From: an uncultured Bacteroidales bacterium
GTDB lineage: Bacteria; Bacteroidota; Bacteroidia; Bacteroidales; Bacteroidaceae
DNA length: 64,000 nt
NCBI GenBank assembly: GCA_902788315.1
Contig: CADAJS010000016.1
Coordinates: 1 to 64,000 of the forward strand
Direction: 5' to 3'
Under the pieces are notes generated by a model. That model was not told the DNA's origin. It ran no database searches and worked only from the letters and a program-made list of their open reading frames with translations. Made by a program: the position numbers and the translations under genes. This document shows positions 1-8,963 of this stretch, piece after piece (position 1 is the stretch's first letter; each line of letters starts with the position of its first letter).

Positions 1-582
1 GTGAAGCTATTTAGGGGTAACGCTTTTCAACAATTCTTCGCACTAAAAGGCGCGCTCGACCTTTGGTCGCTTCTGCCTGCCGCAGCAGGTGTTGAAGAAG
101 CCGAGCGAGAGATTCTTACTACTTTCAACTTCAGAACAGACTTTACACTATAAACATTAAACTTTAAATCATACACTTTACACTATTACTACTTTCAACT
201 TCAAAACTGACTTTACACTATAAACTATGAACATTAAACTTTAAATCATACACTTTACACTATTACTACTTTCAACTTCAGAACTGACTTTAAACTATAA
301 ACTATAAACATTAAACTTTAAATTTTTCCGCCCACGTGAGAGAAAATTTTTTCTCTGGTGTACGAGCAAAAAAACGCCTAAGTAATCGGATCTACCTGTT
401 TGACTCGACAAAGTAATCGGCTCGAAGCTTCGCTCGTCGAAGAATGACCGATTTGGTGTAAAGAAAAACTGTCTTCCATATCCTATTCCGCTTTACATGG
501 CCCATCTCCCCCCCACTCCTACCCGGCACACGCGTTTCCGATACTTTTTTCTACAAAAGCGACAAAAAGCAGGGGGCGGGGC
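1..582. other. AT-rich non-coding region with repeats
   Basis: I see no convincing gene in this left edge. It contains an AT-rich tandem repeat (121-321), a short hairpin with arms AGAGAAAA/TTTTCTCT (339-356), a direct repeat AAGTAATCGG (380-389 and 411-420), a small palindrome CGAAGCTTCG (423-432) and the word AATGACCGATT (443-453), which recurs in the hairpin at 10366-10399. Bases 1-120 could be the distal non-coding flank of a gene to the left, but nothing shows which one. Confidence 0.6.
121..321. repeat. Imperfect tandem repeat, 70-77 bp unit, about 2.7 copies
   Basis: The word ACTTTCAACTTC begins at 121, 191 and 268, so the unit lengths are 70 and 77 bp. The second unit is longer because of a 7-bp insertion around ACTATGA. 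Each unit continues with a CTTTACACTATAAA word and an ACATTAAACTTTAAA word, and the third copy is incomplete. The sequence is very AT-rich and non-coding. Confidence 0.85.
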
Positions 583-613
583 TTGGTCGTGCGGAAAACT
601 CTTTGTAACTTTG
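583..613 (+). promoter_or_regulatory. Bacteroidota-type promoter of sppA
   Basis: TTG at 583-585 is followed after 20 bp by TAACTTTG at 606-613. This matches the primary sigma factor consensus known for Bacteroidota (TTG, about 20 bp, TAnnTTTG). It places transcription start near 620 and supports the start codon at 685 rather than any upstream in-frame codon. Confidence 0.75.
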
Positions 614-684
614 CGTCCGAGACGGCATTATGCCGTAGGCATACGAGAAGAATCAGACAAACAATAACAAAACAAAACAAGAAA

Positions 685-2469
685 ATGAAAGATTTTATGA
701 AGTACACGCTGGCCACAGTAGTGGGCCTGCTGCTGTTCAGTATCATCGCGACGATCATCAGCATCGTATCCATCGCCGGCATGGTGGCCAGCGAAGGCGT
801 TGCCACCACGGTAGAGAAGAACTCCATCCTGCGCATCCCGCTGCGGGGCAGCCTGGTGGAGCGCTCGGAGGACGGCTCGCTCCCCTTCGACCCGACGACG
901 ATCCTCATGGGTGGCGAGACGGAAAACATCAGCCTGGAAGAGGCACTGACGGCCTTGGAGAAGGCTGCTGAGAACAAGAACGTCGTGGGCATCTATCTGG
1001 AGGCCGGTGCCTTTGGCGGCACGCCTGCTATGGTGGAGGAACTGCACGACGCACTGGTGAAGTTCAAGAAAGAGAGCGGCAAGTGGATTATGGCCTACGG
1101 CGACACGTACAGCAAGAGCGCCTACTACCTGAGCTCGGTGGCCGACACCATCATGCTCAACCCGCAGGGAGGCGTGGACTGGAGCGGTATGGCCTCGCAG
1201 CTGTACTTCCTCAAGGACATGCTGGAGAAGGTGGGCGTGAAGATGCAGGTGTTCAAGGTGGGCACGTACAAGAGTGCTGTGGAGCCCTTCATCTGCTCGG
1301 AGATGAGCGAGGCCAACCGCGAACAGGTGACCAGCTTCCTGACCGGCATCTGGAACAACATGCAGAAGGACGTGGCCGAGAGCCGCGGCATCAGCCAGGA
1401 GACGCTGAACACCATCGCTGACAGCCAGACACCGCTGGCCGAGGCACAGGCCACGATTGACAACAAGCTGGTGGACAAGTTGTGCTACATCAGCGAGGTG
1501 AAGGCCATGCTGAAGGAGAAGGCCGGAGTGGACGAGGATGATGACCTGCGCTTCACCACCCTGAAGGACGTGGCTGGCACGGAAACCGTGAAGAAGAAGA
1601 TTAAGGAGGAGGTGGCCGTCTATTATGCCTATGGCGACATCGTGGACGAGGCCGGCAACGGCATGTCGCAGGGCCACCAGATTACCGGCAAGGGCATGAC
1701 CGACGACCTGCAGAAGCTGCGTGAGGACGACAACGTGAAGGCAGTGGTCATCCGCGTGAACTCGGGCGGCGGCAGCGCCTACGCATCGGAGCAGATATGG
1801 CACGAGGTGATGCTGCTCAAGGAGAAGAAGCCCGTGGTGGTGTCCATGGGCGGCATGGCTGCCAGCGGCGGCTACTACATCTCCTGCGCCGCCAATAAGA
1901 TCATCGCAGAGCCCACCACGCTGACGGGCAGCATCGGCATCTTCGGCATGTTCCCCGACCCGAGCGAGCTGATCACGCAGAAAATCGGTGTGAAGTTCGA
2001 CGGCGTGAAGACTAACGCGCTGAGCGACTTCGGAGCCATGGGACGTCCGTTCAACGAGACCGAGAGCGCGCTCCTGCAGAGCTATATCGAGAAGGGCTAC
2101 GACCTGTTCACCGGCCGTGTGGCCGACGGACGCGGCATGGCACAGGACTCGGTGAAGGCCATTGCCGAGGGCCGCGTATGGACGGGCGAGCAGGCACTCG
2201 GCATCGGGCTGGTGGACCAGCTGGGCAACCTGGAGGACGCCATCAAGGTGGCCGCTGCCGAGGCTGACATCGAGAAATACAGCATCGGACGCTATCCCGC
2301 TCCCGAACCTTGGTTTGCCAACATCATGAACAAGAAGAAGAACGGCTATCTGGACAGCCAGATGCGCCAGATGCTGGGCGAGTACTACACGACCTTCAGC
2401 CTGCTGCGCACCCTGGACAAGCAGAACCCCATCCAGGCCCGCATGCCGTTCTACATGACGATACAGTAA
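685..2469 (+). CDS. sppA: Signal peptide peptidase SppA, long (67K) type
   Basis: This is a 594-residue membrane-anchored serine protease (peptidase family S49) expected to clear signal peptides and other membrane peptides. An N-terminal hydrophobic anchor lies at about residues 6-32. Two S49 repeats follow, as in the E. coli 67-kDa form. The catalytic Lys sits in GTYKSAVEPF (Lys196) and the nucleophile in MAASGGYYIS (Ser394), so both dyad residues are present. I chose the ATG at 685 because the promoter ends at 613 and the hydrophobic anchor follows directly; the reading frame stays open further upstream. It is the first gene of a run with lpxK, a purine phosphorylase and thiL. A strong hairpin directly after the stop may reduce readthrough. 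Confidence 0.96.
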   Translation: MKDFMKYTLATVVGLLLFSIIATIISIVSIAGMVASEGVATTVEKNSILRIPLRGSLVERSEDGSLPFDPTTILMGGETENISLEEALTALEKAAENKNVVGIYLEAGAFGGTPAMVEELHDALVKFKKESGKWIMAYGDTYSKSAYYLSSVADTIMLNPQGGVDWSGMASQLYFLKDMLEKVGVKMQVFKVGTYKSAVEPFICSEMSEANREQVTSFLTGIWNNMQKDVAESRGISQETLNTIADSQTPLAEAQATIDNKLVDKLCYISEVKAMLKEKAGVDEDDDLRFTTLKDVAGTETVKKKIKEEVAVYYAYGDIVDEAGNGMSQGHQITGKGMTDDLQKLREDDNVKAVVIRVNSGGGSAYASEQIWHEVMLLKEKKPVVVSMGGMAASGGYYISCAANKIIAEPTTLTGSIGIFGMFPDPSELITQKIGVKFDGVKTNALSDFGAMGRPFNETESALLQSYIEKGYDLFTGRVADGRGMAQDSVKAIAEGRVWTGEQALGIGLVDQLGNLEDAIKVAAAEADIEKYSIGRYPAPEPWFANIMNKKKNGYLDSQMRQMLGEYYTTFSLLRTLDKQNPIQARMPFYMTIQ

Positions 2470-2510
2470 TGGTTTGGGGCTTCCGGCAAGCACCGGGAGC
2501 CTCAAACCAT
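2469..2510 (+). terminator. 18-bp stem hairpin after sppA
   Basis: The left arm 2469-2486 and right arm 2493-2510 pair over 18 bp with two G-U wobbles and a CAAGCA loop. No T-run follows, so this may be a partial terminator or an RNA-processing or stability hairpin between sppA and lpxK, which begins only 20 bp further on. Confidence 0.6.
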
Positions 2511-2529
2511 GAACTTCAAACTATAAGCT

Positions 2530-3633
2530 ATGTGCTCGGCTTGCCACTTCGCCTTTAGCGCGAAGAACTACACTCATCCCCTCCTCCTCCCCCTGAGCTG
2601 GCTATACGGTGTGGGAGTGGAGATACGCAATCGGCTATATGACAAGGGCGTGCTGAAGACGACAAGCCCGAGTCTGCCCACCATCTGCGTGGGTAACCTG
2701 AGCGTAGGGGGGACGGGGAAGACGCCCCATGTGGAGTACCTCATCCGCCTGCTCAGCCCACGCTACCGCGTGGCCATGCTCAGCCGGGGGTACAGACGCA
2801 AGAGCAGGGGCTACCTGCTGGCCCACATGGACACGCCCATGGAGCAGATAGGCGACGAGCCGTGGCAGATGAAGCAGAAGTTCGGCGACGAAATTCATGT
2901 GGCGGTGGACGCCAATCGTCCCGAGGGCATACGCCGCCTGCAGGAGGACAAGGAGACAAGCGACACACAGGTGGTCCTGCTGGACGATGCATTCCAACAT
3001 CGCGCGATAAAAGCGGGACTGAACATCCTGCTCATGGACTGCCACCGTCTCATCTGCGACGACTGGCTGCTGCCTGCGGGACGACTGCGCGAACCGGCCA
3101 AAGGAGCCAACCGCGCCGACGTAGTGGTGGTGACCAAATGCCCGCCAGACATCACGCCGATGGACTGCCGGGTGATTCGGACCAAACTTCGCCTGAGACC
3201 TCACCAGCAGCTGTTCTTCAGCACGCTGCGCTATGACAGACTACAGGCCCTCTTCGGCAACGACACCCGCACCCTGGAGCAGATAGAGACGGAGAAGGCC
3301 AGCGTGCTGCTCGTCACAGGCATCGCCTCACCCCATCAGATGGAACAGGACCTCAGACCGTATGCCTCGCGCATCACTCCCCTGCCCTTCCCTGACCATC
3401 ACTACTATACGGCCCAGGATGTCCGGCACATCTGTCAGGCACTGGAGACACTGCCTACACCGCGCATCATCATCACCACCGAGAAGGACGCTACGCGACT
3501 GCAGGGGCTGCAGGGACTCACACCCGAGGCCAGGGAGAGCCTCTACGTCCTGCCCATACGCGTGGAGATAATGCAGGAAAGAAACACCAAGTTGAACCAA
3601 ATAATAGAAGATTATGTACGACAAAATTCTTGA
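2530..3633 (+). CDS. lpxK: Tetraacyldisaccharide 4'-kinase LpxK
   Basis: This 367-residue inner-membrane-associated kinase phosphorylates the 4' position of the lipid A disaccharide precursor, the step that forms lipid IVA. The N-terminal segment with PLSWLYG is the usual membrane-facing start. The P-loop is in VGNLSVGGTGKTP (about residues 55-67), followed by LSRGYRRKSRGY and the LLDDAFQHR motif typical of the family. Length is close to that of characterised LpxK. Its 3' end overlaps the next gene by 20 bp, which implies translational coupling. The presence of lipid A synthesis fits a Gram-negative envelope. Confidence 0.96.
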   Translation: MCSACHFAFSAKNYTHPLLLPLSWLYGVGVEIRNRLYDKGVLKTTSPSLPTICVGNLSVGGTGKTPHVEYLIRLLSPRYRVAMLSRGYRRKSRGYLLAHMDTPMEQIGDEPWQMKQKFGDEIHVAVDANRPEGIRRLQEDKETSDTQVVLLDDAFQHRAIKAGLNILLMDCHRLICDDWLLPAGRLREPAKGANRADVVVVTKCPPDITPMDCRVIRTKLRLRPHQQLFFSTLRYDRLQALFGNDTRTLEQIETEKASVLLVTGIASPHQMEQDLRPYASRITPLPFPDHHYYTAQDVRHICQALETLPTPRIIITTEKDATRLQGLQGLTPEARESLYVLPIRVEIMQERNTKLNQIIEDYVRQNS

Positions 3634-4423
3634 GACAGCCGCATGGCTGAAGGAGCGGATGCCCAACGCACCGCAGACGGCCATCATCCTGGGCACCGGA
3701 CTGGGCCACCTCGCAGAGAGAATTGAGAAGATACTGGCCATCCCATACGGCGACATACCAAACTTTCCCGTCTCCACCGTCGAGGGACACCACGGACAAC
3801 TGCTCTTCGGACGACTGGGCGGCAAGGACATCATGGCTATGGAGGGACGATTCCACTATTACGAGGGCTACTCGATGAAGGAGGTCACCTTCCCCATACG
3901 TGTGATGTACGAACTGGGCATCCAGACACTCTTCGTGAGCAATGCGGCCGGAGGTACGAACCCCAGCTTCCGCATCGGCGACATCATGATCATCACAGAC
4001 CACATCAACTTCATGCCCGAGAACCCACTGCACGGGCCCAACATCCCCACAGGACCGCGTTTCCCCGACATGAGCGAGGCATACAGCCACGAGCTGGTGG
4101 AGCTGGCCGACAGCATTGCTGCAGAAAAAGGCATAGAGGTGAAGCACGGTGTCTATCTGGGCACACAGGGACCCACCTTCGAGACACCCAGCGAGTACCG
4201 AATGTTCGGTCTCCTGGGCGGAGATGCCGTGGGCATGAGCACAGTGCCTGAGGTAATCGTGGCACGCCACTGCGGCATACGCTGCTTCGGAGTGAGCATC
4301 ATCACCGACCTGGGCGTGGGAGAGAAGATCGAGAAGGTAACCCACGAGGACGTGCAGAAGGCAGCCAATGCAGCACAGCCGCGCATGGCTGCCATCATGG
4401 AGGAGATGATCCGCCGCAGCTGA
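3614..4423 (+). CDS. Purine nucleoside phosphorylase, trimeric PNP/MTAP family
   Basis: This 269-residue cytoplasmic enzyme should cleave purine nucleosides with phosphate to free base and (deoxy)ribose-1-phosphate for salvage. Family motifs are clear: ILGTGLGHLAE near the N-terminus, VEGHHGQ, GRFHYYEGY, SNAAGGTNP and GTQGPTFETPSEYRM. The base-contacting position that is Asn243 in human PNP aligns with Asp232 here (SIITDLGVG). Asp at this place is typical of methylthioadenosine phosphorylases, so 6-aminopurines may be accepted as well as, or instead of, inosine and guanosine. For that reason I give no gene symbol. The start overlaps the lpxK end, and thiL follows after a GC-rich hairpin. Confidence 0.9.
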   Translation: MYDKILETAAWLKERMPNAPQTAIILGTGLGHLAERIEKILAIPYGDIPNFPVSTVEGHHGQLLFGRLGGKDIMAMEGRFHYYEGYSMKEVTFPIRVMYELGIQTLFVSNAAGGTNPSFRIGDIMIITDHINFMPENPLHGPNIPTGPRFPDMSEAYSHELVELADSIAAEKGIEVKHGVYLGTQGPTFETPSEYRMFGLLGGDAVGMSTVPEVIVARHCGIRCFGVSIITDLGVGEKIEKVTHEDVQKAANAAQPRMAAIMEEMIRRS

Positions 4424-4441
4424 ACAGTCCCCGACAGCCTC

Positions 4442-4490
4442 TCCGCCCCCCCCTCTTCTCCAAGAAGAGAGGTTAGGGGGGGGAGGCGGG
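4442..4490 (+). repeat. C-rich/G-rich intergenic hairpin
   Basis: A run of C with a TCTTCT arm is followed by an AGAAGA arm and a run of G, giving a long GC-rich hairpin between the phosphorylase gene and thiL. Similar hairpins occur at 19071-19100, 32189-32218 and 59597-59638. There is no T-run, so it is unlikely to be a full intrinsic terminator. Confidence 0.6.
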
Positions 4491-4508
4491 TAAAAGGTAA
4501 ATAACATT

Positions 4509-5585
4509 ATGAGTGAAATAGCAGAACTGGGCGAGTTTGGCCTCATCAGACACCTGACAGAGGACATCGAGCTCAAGAACGAGAGTTCACGCAAGGGGGT
4601 GGGCGACGATTGTGCCGTGCTGGCACCACAGGCGGGGATGCACACCCTGGTGACCACCGACATGCTGATGGAAGGCGTACACTTCGACCTCACGTATGTC
4701 CCCATGCACTATCTGGGCTACAAAGCCGTCATCGAAAACCTCAGCGACATCTACGCCATGAACGGGCGCCCACGGCAGATTACCGTGAGCCTGGCGTTGA
4801 GCAAACGATTCAGCGTGGAAGACATCGACCAGCTGTACACCGGCATGCGACAGGCATGCGAAGAACACGGAGTGGATATCGTGGGCGGAGACACCACCAG
4901 CAGCCTAACAGGACTGGCCATCAGCATCACCGCCATCGGAGAGGCACGACCGGAGGACATCGTATATCGCAACGGGGCCAAGGACACTGACCTCATCTGC
5001 GTGAGCGGCAATCTGGGAGCAGCCTACATGGGCCTGCAACTGCTCGAGAGAGAGAAGATGGTGTACAACCAGCAGCTGGCTGCCGCACAGCGCAGCGGAA
5101 ACAAGCGAGAGATGGAATACCTGAACACCATGCAGCCGGACTTTGCCGGACGCGAGTACATCCTGCAACGCCAGCTGAAACCACAGGCCCGACGCGACAT
5201 CGTGGAGGCCCTGGCACAGGCCGGCATCCACCCCACCAGCATGATGGACATCAGCGACGGACTGAGCAGCGAGCTGCTGCACATCTGCACACAGAGCCAC
5301 ACGGGGTGCCGCATCTACGAGGAACGTCTGCCGCTGGACTATCAGACAGCAGCCATGGCCGAGGAACTCAACATGAACGTGACCACCTGTGCCCTGAACG
5401 GCGGAGAGGACTATGAGCTGCTGTTCACCGTACCGCTCAGCGACAACGAACGCATACAGCAGATAGAGGATGTCCACCTCATCGGATATATCACCAAGGA
5501 GGAACTGGGGCATGCACTCATCTGCCGCGACGGTGTGGAGATGGAACTGAAAGCTCAGGGATGGAATCCACTGAAGAAGGATTAG
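4509..5585 (+). CDS. thiL: Thiamine-monophosphate kinase ThiL
   Basis: This 358-residue cytoplasmic kinase makes thiamine diphosphate from thiamine monophosphate and ATP. The AIRS-fold metal-binding segments are visible: GVGDDCAVL near residue 37, TTDMLMEGVHFD near residue 51, and IVGGDTTSS near residue 126. MDISDGLSSELLH and GGEDYELLF lie in the second half. It is about 30 residues longer than the E. coli enzyme, as is common in Bacteroidales. It is the last gene of the sppA-lpxK-phosphorylase-thiL run and converges on the barrel gene at 5760. Confidence 0.95.
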   Translation: MSEIAELGEFGLIRHLTEDIELKNESSRKGVGDDCAVLAPQAGMHTLVTTDMLMEGVHFDLTYVPMHYLGYKAVIENLSDIYAMNGRPRQITVSLALSKRFSVEDIDQLYTGMRQACEEHGVDIVGGDTTSSLTGLAISITAIGEARPEDIVYRNGAKDTDLICVSGNLGAAYMGLQLLEREKMVYNQQLAAAQRSGNKREMEYLNTMQPDFAGREYILQRQLKPQARRDIVEALAQAGIHPTSMMDISDGLSSELLHICTQSHTGCRIYEERLPLDYQTAAMAEELNMNVTTCALNGGEDYELLFTVPLSDNERIQQIEDVHLIGYITKEELGHALICRDGVEMELKAQGWNPLKKD

Positions 5586-5676
5586 GGGCTTTTCTTAATT
5601 CACTTAAGTTCCGTTAAACTACAGTCTGGGCCACCGGCACCCTCGAGTATATTTCCCATGACGTGTTCCTGGAGAC

Positions 5677-5716
5677 TTTATCACGCGTGATAAAAAGGTT
5701 TATCACGCGTGATAAA
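5677..5716. repeat. Two tandem perfect 18-bp palindromes, 22-bp pitch
   Basis: TTTATCACGCGTGATAAA occurs at 5677-5694 and again at 5699-5716, separated by AAGG. Each copy equals its own reverse complement, so each is either a 7-bp stem with a CGCG loop in RNA or a symmetric site for a dimeric protein. The 22-bp centre-to-centre distance is two helical turns. It lies in the 174-bp gap between the convergent thiL and barrel genes, so a bidirectional termination or a protein-binding role is possible. I see nothing else in that gap. Confidence 0.9.
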
Positions 5717-5759
5717 GCGCTGCGCGGCACGTTATGTAACTCGCAGATGGAATCGCTGC

Positions 5760-8700
5760 CTACCAACGGCCTCCTCCACCACGACCGCCCCAGCCGCCAC
5801 GGCCTCCCCAGCCGCCGCCACCGCCCCAGCCACCCTGGGCACGGGCTTGCTTGTTGCCCATAAGGTTCAGGCGGTACATGAAGCGAACCATCACATAGCT
5901 GTGGATGGCGTTCGACCAGGAGTCGGTACGTGAGATGGCCGAGATATTACGGCTGATATTGCTGCGCTCACGCAGGATGTCATACCACTGCACGCTGATG
6001 GTGGCAGCACGGTTCTTCAGGAAATTCTGGCTCAGCTGGGCATTCCAGATGAGTTCGTTCGTGTTCATCGATGCATCGTCATATCCCCGACGGCTCTGTT
6101 GCGAAATGTCGGTGCTGAAACTGGTGCCCCACGGAGCATTGAATATCAGGTTACCACCATAGTTGAACGACCAGGTGTCGAGATTGGCATTCTCCTGCAC
6201 GTCGTTGCGCGAGTGGGAATAGTTGAAACCGCCGTTCACACCCACTTCCATGAAGTCATTGCGGTAGTTCAGGCGGACCCACTCTCCCATATTGGTGCTG
6301 CGGGTAATCGACTTGTTCAACGGCGTGTTGCGGAAAATGGCCTCCATGTTTATCGAACCGTCGGGCTTATAGATGCTGCCCCACGAAGTGCCGTCGCTGT
6401 TGCTGCTCATGTAGCCCACACGGTGGTTGTGGCTCAGGTTGGTGTTCGTGTTAATGTTGAAGAACTTCTTGGGACCGAGCGCAGAAAAGAAGTTCACGTT
6501 ACCCCAAGTGTTCCAGTTTCCGTCGATATTCATCGGGCGCGAGTATCGGGCACCGGTGGAGGTATTGTATATCGTGGCGGTGGAGATGCTGTTCTTCGTC
6601 TGGTCGAACGAGGCGTTCACGTTCCATCCCATCTGCTTCTCGCTGCGAGAGTCGTTGTAGGAAACATTGAAGTCATTGTTCCAGCTGCTGCGCAGTCCCG
6701 AGTTACCCATGCTGATGTTCAGCGGGTCGCTGCTGTCCGTCACCTCGAGCAGGCTGGCGATGTCCGGCTGGCTCATACGCCCGTGGAAACGAATGCGAAG
6801 CTGACCGGCGTTCGAGAACTTCCAGCGGTAGTCGATACGCGGTGCCCAGTTGAACGTGTGGCGCACCACCGTGGTGTCCAGCAGATTCTTTTCATAGTCC
6901 ATGTGGGTGGTCTGCGGCTGGAAGCTGACGCCCACGTTGAGCCAATTCTCGCCCACATTATAGCGTAGCATGACGTTGGCTTCATGGTTGCTCTCCCGAT
7001 AAGTGGCATACTGGCTGTTCTCGAGATTGCGCACGTAGTCCAGACTGTCCAGTCCGGGCAGGTAGCCCAGATAAAGCTGCTCGGCCGTATAGGCACCGGG
7101 GTACTTTGTGAGCAGGCTGTCGATGCTGTACATCGAGCGGTCGCTGTCGCTGTATCGATACTGGTAGCGATAACTGAACTGCACGTTAAGGGCTCCGATG
7201 ATGGGCTCCGTATAGCTGAGGCGTCCGCTACCATTATAGTTGGTGCTGGGCGAGGGAATATACTGATTCGTGAAGTCGCTGCGGTGCTGCCGGAAATAGT
7301 TAATCTCGCTGCGGCTGAAGTTGGTGTTTTCGTTTTTCGAGTAGCTTGCCGAGCCATCGAAGGTCAGGTTGCGCCCAGGCTTGCCTAACCGACGGTTCAC
7401 CTGAAACCGTCCGTCCACGTTATTGCTGTTCGAACGACTCTTGCTCATGCGGTCGTTATCGTTCACGGCAATGCTGTCGCGCACAGCCTGGAACTCGGAC
7501 AGATTATACTGAGCCAGCGGGTCGGACATGAAGTCGTAGGGGTTGCTGTTGAACGTCACACTCTGGCTCTCGCTGTGGCCGTGCGACTCGTTGTGCGAGA
7601 AGTGGGGATGGAACATCAGGTTGGTCATCGAGTCGGGCATCCATTCGAAGCGCAGACGTGTATCGACATTGGCACTCTCGCTGACCGAATGGTTCATATT
7701 GTTGGAGAAGGTGGAGTTCACATTGCTGAGAAACATCTCGCTGTTTGAGGTAGAGAAAGCTGTGTTACGCCGGTGGTTGTAGAAGATATGACCGCCCGTC
7801 TTCAGCATGCCGGCTGTATATTCGGGCTTTCCATTGTCCCACGAGAAGTTGGCTCCGGCCATCTGGCTGCTGACGATACCGCCACCGCCGCCCCAACCGC
7901 CGCGGCCTCCACCGGGGAATCCCTGGTCGTTGGTATTGTTGCTGGAGCCGATGACGGCAAACTGGGCATGGTCAAGGAAACGTCCTATCATAAACTGGCC
8001 CGAGTAGCGGTCCTCGCTGCCATAGCCCACGTTGGTGTTTATCATCCATCCCTCCTTCATTCCGCTCTGCAGGGTGAGGTCGAGCACGGTCTGCTCCTCG
8101 CCGTCGTCAATACCGGTGATGCGCGAGTAGTCGCTCTTCTTGTCGTAGGCTTTCAGCTTCTTAATCATCTTGGCCGTCAGATTCTTCGTGGTCATCTTAT
8201 TGTCTCCCTCGAAGAAGTCCTTGCCCTCCACCATAATCTTACTCACGGTCTTCCCGTTGATCTTGATGTTGCCGTCGTCGTCAATTTCGGCTCCCGGAAG
8301 TTTCTTTATCAGTTCCTCCAGCGAGGAGCCCTCGGGCATACGGAAAGCATCCGCGTTATATATAAAGGTATCGGCCTTCATCTCCATCTGGGCGAGCTTG
8401 GCCACGACCTCTGCCTCGGAGAGCATCTTCGAGTCCTCGAGCAGTGAGACGGTTCCCACGTTCAGGGTGGTATTCTTCTTTGAAAGCGTCAGGTCCTTGT
8501 ACTGCGTCTGGTATCCCACGAAGCTGACACGCATAATGTAGCTTCCCGCCTTGACAGTGGGCAGGGTGAACTTGCCCTCCAGATCTGACGATGCACCCAC
8601 CACCTGGCTGCTATCTTTCTTGGTCAATAACACGACGGATGCTCCAGGCAGCGATTCCTCGCTGCTCGCATCCTTGACCGTTCCACTCACAGTTATCTTC

Positions 8701-8762
8701 TGCGCCCATATTATAGCGGGGCTCACACACATCCACAGCAGCAGGGCTAAGGTTTTCTTCAT
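5760..8762 (-). CDS. Outer-membrane beta-barrel protein, TonB-receptor-like, with Gly/Trp-rich tail
   Basis: This 1000-residue exported protein has a signal peptide (MKKTLALLLWMCVSPAIIWA). A carboxypeptidase-regulatory-like beta-sandwich domain follows (about 20-105, ITVSGTVKD to VGYQTQYKDLTL), then a plug-like segment (about 125-215, with SLEELIKKLPG and IMVEGKDFFEGD), then a long barrel rich in alternating aromatic and polar residues. The family is the outer membrane beta-barrel group related to SusC/TonB-dependent receptors. I see no SusD partner next to it. The last residues are a low-complexity Gly/Trp/Arg tail, and a similar Gly-rich patch occurs near residue 290. Start 8762 is chosen for its signal peptide. 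A weak TAACTTTA box lies at 8862-8869 on this strand. Confidence 0.88.
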   Translation of the reverse strand: MKKTLALLLWMCVSPAIIWAQKITVSGTVKDASSEESLPGASVVLLTKKDSSQVVGASSDLEGKFTLPTVKAGSYIMRVSFVGYQTQYKDLTLSKKNTTLNVGTVSLLEDSKMLSEAEVVAKLAQMEMKADTFIYNADAFRMPEGSSLEELIKKLPGAEIDDDGNIKINGKTVSKIMVEGKDFFEGDNKMTTKNLTAKMIKKLKAYDKKSDYSRITGIDDGEEQTVLDLTLQSGMKEGWMINTNVGYGSEDRYSGQFMIGRFLDHAQFAVIGSSNNTNDQGFPGGGRGGWGGGGGIVSSQMAGANFSWDNGKPEYTAGMLKTGGHIFYNHRRNTAFSTSNSEMFLSNVNSTFSNNMNHSVSESANVDTRLRFEWMPDSMTNLMFHPHFSHNESHGHSESQSVTFNSNPYDFMSDPLAQYNLSEFQAVRDSIAVNDNDRMSKSRSNSNNVDGRFQVNRRLGKPGRNLTFDGSASYSKNENTNFSRSEINYFRQHRSDFTNQYIPSPSTNYNGSGRLSYTEPIIGALNVQFSYRYQYRYSDSDRSMYSIDSLLTKYPGAYTAEQLYLGYLPGLDSLDYVRNLENSQYATYRESNHEANVMLRYNVGENWLNVGVSFQPQTTHMDYEKNLLDTTVVRHTFNWAPRIDYRWKFSNAGQLRIRFHGRMSQPDIASLLEVTDSSDPLNISMGNSGLRSSWNNDFNVSYNDSRSEKQMGWNVNASFDQTKNSISTATIYNTSTGARYSRPMNIDGNWNTWGNVNFFSALGPKKFFNINTNTNLSHNHRVGYMSSNSDGTSWGSIYKPDGSINMEAIFRNTPLNKSITRSTNMGEWVRLNYRNDFMEVGVNGGFNYSHSRNDVQENANLDTWSFNYGGNLIFNAPWGTSFSTDISQQSRRGYDDASMNTNELIWNAQLSQNFLKNRAATISVQWYDILRERSNISRNISAISRTDSWSNAIHSYVMVRFMYRLNLMGNKQARAQGGWGGGGGWGGRGGWGGRGGGGRW

Positions 8763-8900
8763 CGAATTATGCGTTGTATATAAGGATTCGGTTAATGTAT
8801 CTCGGTGACGCACACCTCTTTTTCTGATTCGATTTTGTGAGCAGGGTTTAATTTGCCTATGTAAAGTTACACTTTTTTTATCAGTTTTTAAGGATTTGCC

Positions 8901-8931
8901 TTGCTTAATCTACAGAATCGTCGTACCTTTG
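8901..8931 (+). promoter_or_regulatory. Promoter of aroB
   Basis: TTG at 8901-8903 and TACCTTTG at 8924-8931 are separated by 20 bp, a full match to the Bacteroidota promoter form. Transcription should begin near 8938. This rules out an upstream in-frame start at 8901 and supports the ATG at 8964. Confidence 0.8.
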
Positions 8932-8963
8932 ACCAGCAAATCTACAATCAGGGGTTACAAGCC

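Noticed and set aside
628-2505. Long open frame on the minus strand opposite sppA
   Set aside because: It is the antisense of a well-supported gene, its product is rich in His, Leu and Val with no domain, and high GC content favours such frames.
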